In this document: positions 39,898-43,158 of the stretch, in pieces
Layout of the letters: each line of letters starts with the position of its first letter
Numbering within the stretch: position 1 is the stretch's first letter
From: DASXRA01 sp036506155
GTDB taxonomy: Bacteria > Actinomycetota > Actinomycetes > Mycobacteriales > Jatrophihabitantaceae
DNA: 43,158 nt
Direction: 5' to 3'
Assembly (NCBI GenBank): GCA_036506155.1
Contig: DASXSF010000137.1
Coordinates: 1-43,158, forward strand
Made by a program: the position numbers and the translations under genes
The notes under the pieces: generated by a model
Database searches by the model: none
What the model saw: only the letters and a program-made list of their open reading frames with translations
What the model was told of the DNA's origin: nothing

Positions 39898-39928
39898 ACG
39901 TTAAGAGCTGAAGCCGACTTCAGGTCAA
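39898..39928 (-). promoter_or_regulatory. Predicted promoter with palindromic site, oxidoreductase gene
   Basis: TTGACC (39923-39928) and TAACGT (39898-39903) are 19 bases apart, and the start codon lies 7 bases beyond. Between the two boxes is CTGAAG-TCGG-CTTCAG (39908-39923), a perfect 6-base inverted repeat that could be an operator, or a short hairpin ending the thyX message. Confidence 0.5.
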
Positions 39929-40677
39929 CCTTCGGCGACAAGCGGCGACGACGCCACCTCCGTGCCGTCGGGCAACCGGCCGACCTCGAAGTCGGCGAAG
40001 ACGTTCGGGGCGACGAGTTGCAGCTCTCGTAGGCACGCTACGGCGAGGGCGCGGATCTCGACGTCGGCATGCTCGGACGCCCGCATCGCGATGAAGTGCC
40101 GCCAGGCGCGGTAGTTGCCGGTGACGACGATGCGCGTTTCGGTCGCATTCGGCAGCACGGCCCGGGCCGCCTGCCGCGCCTGCTTGCGCCGCAGCGTCGC
40201 TTGTTCGATGTCGGCGAACTTCTTCTCGAGGCCCTCGAGCAGCTCGGTGTAGGCGCGCACCGCCGCGTCGCTCGCCGCGACGAACTTGGCGTGCAGCTCG
40301 GGGTCTTCAGCGATCACCTCGGGCTCCACCATCGCCGCATCGCGCTCGGGCACGTAGCGCTGGGACAGCTGCGAATACGAGAAGTGGCGGTGCCGGATCA
40401 GCTCGTGGGTGAGTGAGCGCGAGACGCCAGTGAAGTACATGGTCACGGTGCCGTGTTCGAGCACTGAGAGGTGGCCGACCTCGAGGATGTGCCGTAGATA
40501 CCCGCGATTTGTTGCGGTCGCCGGATTGGGCTTCTTCCACGACTGGTAGCAGGCGCGGCCGGCGAACTCGGCCAGCGCCTGGCCGCCGTCCGCATCGGTC
40601 TCCCACGCGACATCGGCCGGGGGCTCGAAGTGCGTCCAGGCGATCACCTGTACGTGCAACGGAACGCTTTCAACCAC
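39925..40677 (-). CDS. thyX: FAD-dependent thymidylate synthase ThyX
   Basis: A 250-residue flavoenzyme making dTMP from dUMP with methylenetetrahydrofolate. The ThyX signature R-H-R-x7-S is intact in LIRHRHFSYSQLSQRY; the FAGRACYQSW, HLSVLEHGTVTMYF and NYRAWRHFI motifs are present. Start GTG 40675-40677 follows GGGAG by 7 bases and gives exactly 250 residues, the usual mycobacterial length; an ATG at 40798-40800 would add 41 weakly conserved residues. Same order thyX-dapA neighbourhood as in Mycobacterium. Confidence 0.95.
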   Translation of the reverse strand: MVESVPLHVQVIAWTHFEPPADVAWETDADGGQALAEFAGRACYQSWKKPNPATATNRGYLRHILEVGHLSVLEHGTVTMYFTGVSRSLTHELIRHRHFSYSQLSQRYVPERDAAMVEPEVIAEDPELHAKFVAASDAAVRAYTELLEGLEKKFADIEQATLRRKQARQAARAVLPNATETRIVVTGNYRAWRHFIAMRASEHADVEIRALAVACLRELQLVAPNVFADFEVGRLPDGTEVASSPLVAEG

Positions 40678-40820
40678 GGGTGTACTCCCAGACGGTGCGG
40701 ACGCTCGATCAGTCAGCGTATCGGCCGGCGCGTCGGCCGCGGTCTCGCGACGCGCCGCCTCGGCGCTGCTGAGCAGCGATCCCAGCAGTTGCAACGCCAT
40801 GACATCTCTTCGCAGTTGCG

Positions 40821-40842
40821 ATGACGTCAACGGTGATGTCAT
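40821..40842 (+). promoter_or_regulatory. Palindromic operator candidate upstream of the RHH gene
   Basis: ATGACGTCA-N4-TGATGTCAT is an inverted repeat with 9-base arms (one mismatch each way). A further half site ATGACATC lies at 40798-40805. The right arm overlaps the CATAGT -10 box (40840-40845), which is 6 bases from the ATG at 40852. A ribbon-helix-helix protein encoded just downstream is the natural candidate to bind it. Confidence 0.55.
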
Positions 40843-40851
40843 AGTGGCATC

Positions 40852-41388
40852 ATGCATGTCAACGACTATGTCGAGCAAGTCCATGACCAGATCCGCGCGG
40901 CGGCCGCACTCGGCGATGAACGAACTCAGCAGATCGCGGCATCGCTCGCAGGCGCGGTGGACGCTTCCGTGCGACTGGCGCTGCTCGCTGCCGTCTCCGC
41001 AGCAGCCGGTGAGATCAGCGCAGCCCTGCTCGAGACGCACGGCGGGCCGGCCGTAACGGTGGCGGTCGACGGCGACGAGATCCGCGTCGACGTCGCGCAG
41101 GCGCCGAGCGCCCCGACCGAGCCGCCGCCCGACGAGGGCGACACCACCGCACGCATTTCGCTGCGCCTGTCCGAGCGGCTCAAGGCCGACATCGAGCAAG
41201 CCGCGTCTCGCGACGGCGTGTCGGTCAACACCTGGCTGGTCCGCGCCGCCAACGCGATGCTCACCGGCCCCGCCGGTCCGGGCGGCTGGCCCGGCCCGGG
41301 TGGCTGGCCCGGTCCGGGCTGGCGCGGTCCCGGCTGGGGCGGGCACGGCCGCGGCACCCAGCGCGTGACCGGCTGGGTGACCGGATGA
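40852..41388 (+). CDS. Ribbon-helix-helix regulator (HicB-family antitoxin-like) with Gly/Pro/Trp tail
   Basis: A 178-residue protein. The N-terminal 70 residues are helical (VEQVHDQIRAAAALGDERTQQIAASLAG). A ribbon-helix-helix DNA-binding motif lies at about 98-137 (TTARISLRLSERLKADIEQA, then GVSVNTWLVRAANAML). The tail is a low-complexity GGWPGPGGWPGPGW repeat. Such genes upstream of DUF4097 genes are widespread in actinobacteria, often annotated as HicB-family antitoxin, but no HicA toxin gene is adjacent. A palindrome over its promoter suggests autoregulation. Confidence 0.82.
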   Translation: MHVNDYVEQVHDQIRAAAALGDERTQQIAASLAGAVDASVRLALLAAVSAAAGEISAALLETHGGPAVTVAVDGDEIRVDVAQAPSAPTEPPPDEGDTTARISLRLSERLKADIEQAASRDGVSVNTWLVRAANAMLTGPAGPGGWPGPGGWPGPGWRGPGWGGHGRGTQRVTGWVTG

Positions 41389-41419
41389 CGATCAATCCCC
41401 ACGCTCGAATGGAGATCCA

Positions 41420-42256
41420 GTGACCACCACGTCGTTTCCCCTCTCCGGCCCGATCCAGCTGTCCTGCCGGCTCGGCATGGGCACGATCACGGTGCACGCC
41501 GATGACGGCGTCACTGAAGCGAAGGTCGTCCTGACGGCCCGCGACGCCAAATCCGACTACGTCGAGCGGACGACCGTCGAGCTTTCGGGTTCGACCCTGG
41601 TCGTGCACGGCCCGAAGCCACGCGGCCCCCTGTTCGACCTTCCGGTGTTCGCCGGCCGGTTCGGCGAGCGGGATGCCGTCGACGCCGACATCACCGTGCC
41701 GGCCGGCACCCCGGTCAAGATCGCGAGCTGGGGTGCGGACGTCGTGGTGAAGGGGCAAGCCGGTACGACCGACATCATGTCCGGCTCCACCACCACGGAG
41801 ATCGACGACGTCGACGGTGACCTGCGGCTGCGCTATGGCAGCGGCCCGGCACGCGCCCGGCGGGTAACCGGATCGGTTGTGGTCCGCGCCGGCTCCGGCA
41901 GCATCACGTTCGGCGAGGTCGCGGGATCGATCGAAGTCGGCTGCGGCAGCGGCAGCCTCGAGGTCGGGAATGCCGGCGGCCGCGTCCGGATGCGCACCGG
42001 GACCGGGCAGGCAACGATCGGCGCCGCCGGTGGCGACGTGGACTTCACCAGTGGGTCCGGCGGGCTGTCCGTAGGGCTGCGCCGCGGGCAGCCGGCCCGC
42101 CTCGACGTCATCACCGGCGCCGGCCAGCTCCGGTCGGACGTCGCTGTCGAGGACGCTCCCCCGGCCGACACCGCGCGCGCGATCACGATCAAGGCGCGCA
42201 CCGGCAGTGGTGACGTACGGATCTTCCGTGCCGATCCGATGCCGGATGCTGCCTAG
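41420..42256 (+). CDS. DUF4097 family beta-strand repeat protein
   Basis: A 278-residue protein made almost wholly of short beta strands with repeating G-S-G and D-V motifs (VRAGSGSITFGEVAGSIEVG, SGSLEVGNAGGRVRMRTGTG), which fits the DUF4097 beta-helix family. No signal peptide or membrane helix is seen. GGAG precedes the GTG start by 7 bases. It follows the RHH gene after 31 bases and is probably in one operon with it. Role unknown. Its TAG stop shares bases with the stop of the convergent YcaQ-like gene. Confidence 0.88.
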   Translation: MTTTSFPLSGPIQLSCRLGMGTITVHADDGVTEAKVVLTARDAKSDYVERTTVELSGSTLVVHGPKPRGPLFDLPVFAGRFGERDAVDADITVPAGTPVKIASWGADVVVKGQAGTTDIMSGSTTTEIDDVDGDLRLRYGSGPARARRVTGSVVVRAGSGSITFGEVAGSIEVGCGSGSLEVGNAGGRVRMRTGTGQATIGAAGGDVDFTSGSGGLSVGLRRGQPARLDVITGAGQLRSDVAVEDAPPADTARAITIKARTGSGDVRIFRADPMPDAA

Positions 42257-43158
42257 GACGCCACGGCGTGGGTGAGCGGGGCGGCGAGGTCGCCTCGCTC
42301 GCCCACGACGACACCGTCCAGCTCGAGCCACTTCGCGATGGTCGCCAACTCGGCCGCGAGCTCCGCGGCGACGTACAGAACGTCGACGCCCGGTTCGGCG
42401 AACGCCGCCTGCACCCGCAACACGCCCGCCCGCCGGTCGGATTTCAGGTCCACTCGGGCGACCAGTGAGTCGCCGAGCAGGAAAGGGAGCACGTAGTAGC
42501 CGTACTGCCGTTTGGCAGCCGGGGTGTAAATCTCGATGCGGTAGCGGAAACCGAAGAGGCGCTCAGTTCGGTCGCGGAACCAGATCAGCGAGTCGAACGG
42601 ACTGAGCAGCGCCCGGCACGCCATGCGGCGCGGGCGGCGCGCCTCGGGCCAGAGGTAGGCCGGGGCCCGCCACCCGTCGACAGTCACCGGGATCAGCTCG
42701 CCCGCCTCGACCAGCTCGGCCACGCGCTGCTTCGATTCGCCGCGCGGCAGTCGGAAGTAGTCCCCGAGATCGGGCTCGGTCGCCACGCCCATGCCACGGG
42801 CGGCGATGCGGACCAGCTCACGCTGCGCCTGTTCGACTGACGGGGTGGGCGCGGCGATGATCTCGCCCGGCAGCACCCGCTCGGGCAGGTCGTAGTGCCG
42901 CTCGAAGTTGACGCGCCGGGCCGCGGTGATACGCCCGGACCAGAACAGGTACTCGAGCGCCACCTTGCCGTCGTGCCAGTTCCACATATGCCCGGGCCGC
43001 GGATCCGCGCGCGGTATGCCGGTGTCGCCGGCCCGGATCGGTCCCTTCCGCGAGACGAGGTCGAAGACTTCGTCGACCAGCTGCGGGAAGTCGCGGGCGA
43101 CGCGCACCATGCTGCCCCAGGCGTCGTCGTTCGCCCGCGCCATACGCCCGCGCAGGTA
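42253..43158 (-). CDS. YcaQ-like winged-helix DNA-binding protein (5' end cut off)
   Basis: 301 residues visible, with the frame open to the right edge, so the true start is outside the window; the family is about 390-410 residues. The C-terminal half has the hallmark LLSPFDSLIWFRDRTERLFGF, YRIEIYTPAAKRQYGYYVLPFLLGD and VARVDLKSDR of the HTH_42 family that includes E. coli YcaQ, an interstrand-crosslink DNA glycosylase. The winged-helix segments are at VFDLVSRKGPI and LFWSGRITAARRVNFERHYDLPER. The catalytic region at the N-terminus cannot be checked. Stop codons of this gene and DUF4097 overlap through CTAG. Confidence 0.9.
   Translation of the reverse strand, partial: YLRGRMARANDDAWGSMVRVARDFPQLVDEVFDLVSRKGPIRAGDTGIPRADPRPGHMWNWHDGKVALEYLFWSGRITAARRVNFERHYDLPERVLPGEIIAAPTPSVEQAQRELVRIAARGMGVATEPDLGDYFRLPRGESKQRVAELVEAGELIPVTVDGWRAPAYLWPEARRPRRMACRALLSPFDSLIWFRDRTERLFGFRYRIEIYTPAAKRQYGYYVLPFLLGDSLVARVDLKSDRRAGVLRVQAAFAEPGVDVLYVAAELAAELATIAKWLELDGVVVGERGDLAAPLTHAVAS

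Noticed and set aside
40678..40800. 41-residue N-terminal extension of ThyX from ATG 40798
   Set aside because: GTG 40675 has a better binding site and gives the standard 250-residue length; the extension is low in conservation signals.

Overview
The window is chromosomal DNA from a high-GC actinobacterium. Codon third positions are almost always G or C. Start codons are often GTG or TTG, and many genes begin 6-7 bases after a TANNNT box with no Shine-Dalgarno (leaderless style). Gene order around recA/recX/rny/miaB/miaA/dapF/hflX, lhr-nei, rimO-pgsA-cinA-clgR-pspA and argA/ftsK/dapA/thyX matches the order known from mycobacteria and streptomycetes. I cannot name a genus from the sequence alone. 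No rRNA, tRNA, CRISPR array or insertion sequence was found.

Left edge (1-1957): the end of a sugar ABC transporter permease followed by a GH13 alpha-glucosidase, a disaccharide uptake and hydrolysis unit.

Accessory island (about 1960-10043): a frameshifted small membrane protein gene, an unrecognised gene, two tandem paralogues of unknown family, a truncated Imm35-like leader, a SUKH-3 immunity protein, an Imm35 (YrhB-like) protein fused to a YwqJ-type deaminase, an AT-rich gap, and a very large secreted-type polymorphic-toxin-like protein. That large protein has a WXG100-like N-terminus, a membrane helix, an Ala-Thr-Glu repeat, a Thr/Pro linker, a SecA-like nucleotide-binding snippet and two degenerate DUF4157-like (eCIS core) modules. 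The gene carries two mutually compensating frame changes and has coding-like sequence beyond its stop. The island has the hallmarks of contact-dependent conflict systems and of gene decay.

Core block 1 (10112-22050): tatA, hflX, dapF, miaA and an extradiol-dioxygenase-like gene form a leftward operon. A DUF349 gene and miaB run rightward. rny, recX, recA and a DUF3046 gene run leftward. recA has a clear LexA (SOS) box on its promoter. rny has a long leader with a perfect 10-bp inverted repeat ending just before its ribosome binding site. A roughly 95-bp intergenic repeat occurs twice in opposite orientation, flanking the rny-recX-recA group.

Core block 2 (22072-32002): lhr and nei (DNA repair) run rightward. 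The leftward run rimO-pgsA-cinA-clgR-tetR-pspA joins ribosome modification, phospholipid synthesis, pyridine nucleotide salvage and envelope stress. A near-perfect ClgR operator lies between cinA and clgR.

Core block 3 (32106-43158): a SigE-family ECF sigma factor with a translationally coupled single-pass membrane protein, argA, then leftward ftsK, dapA, a PfkB kinase, a quinone oxidoreductase and thyX. These are followed by a ribbon-helix-helix regulator with a palindromic operator, a DUF4097 protein, and the end of a YcaQ-like winged-helix protein that runs off the right edge.
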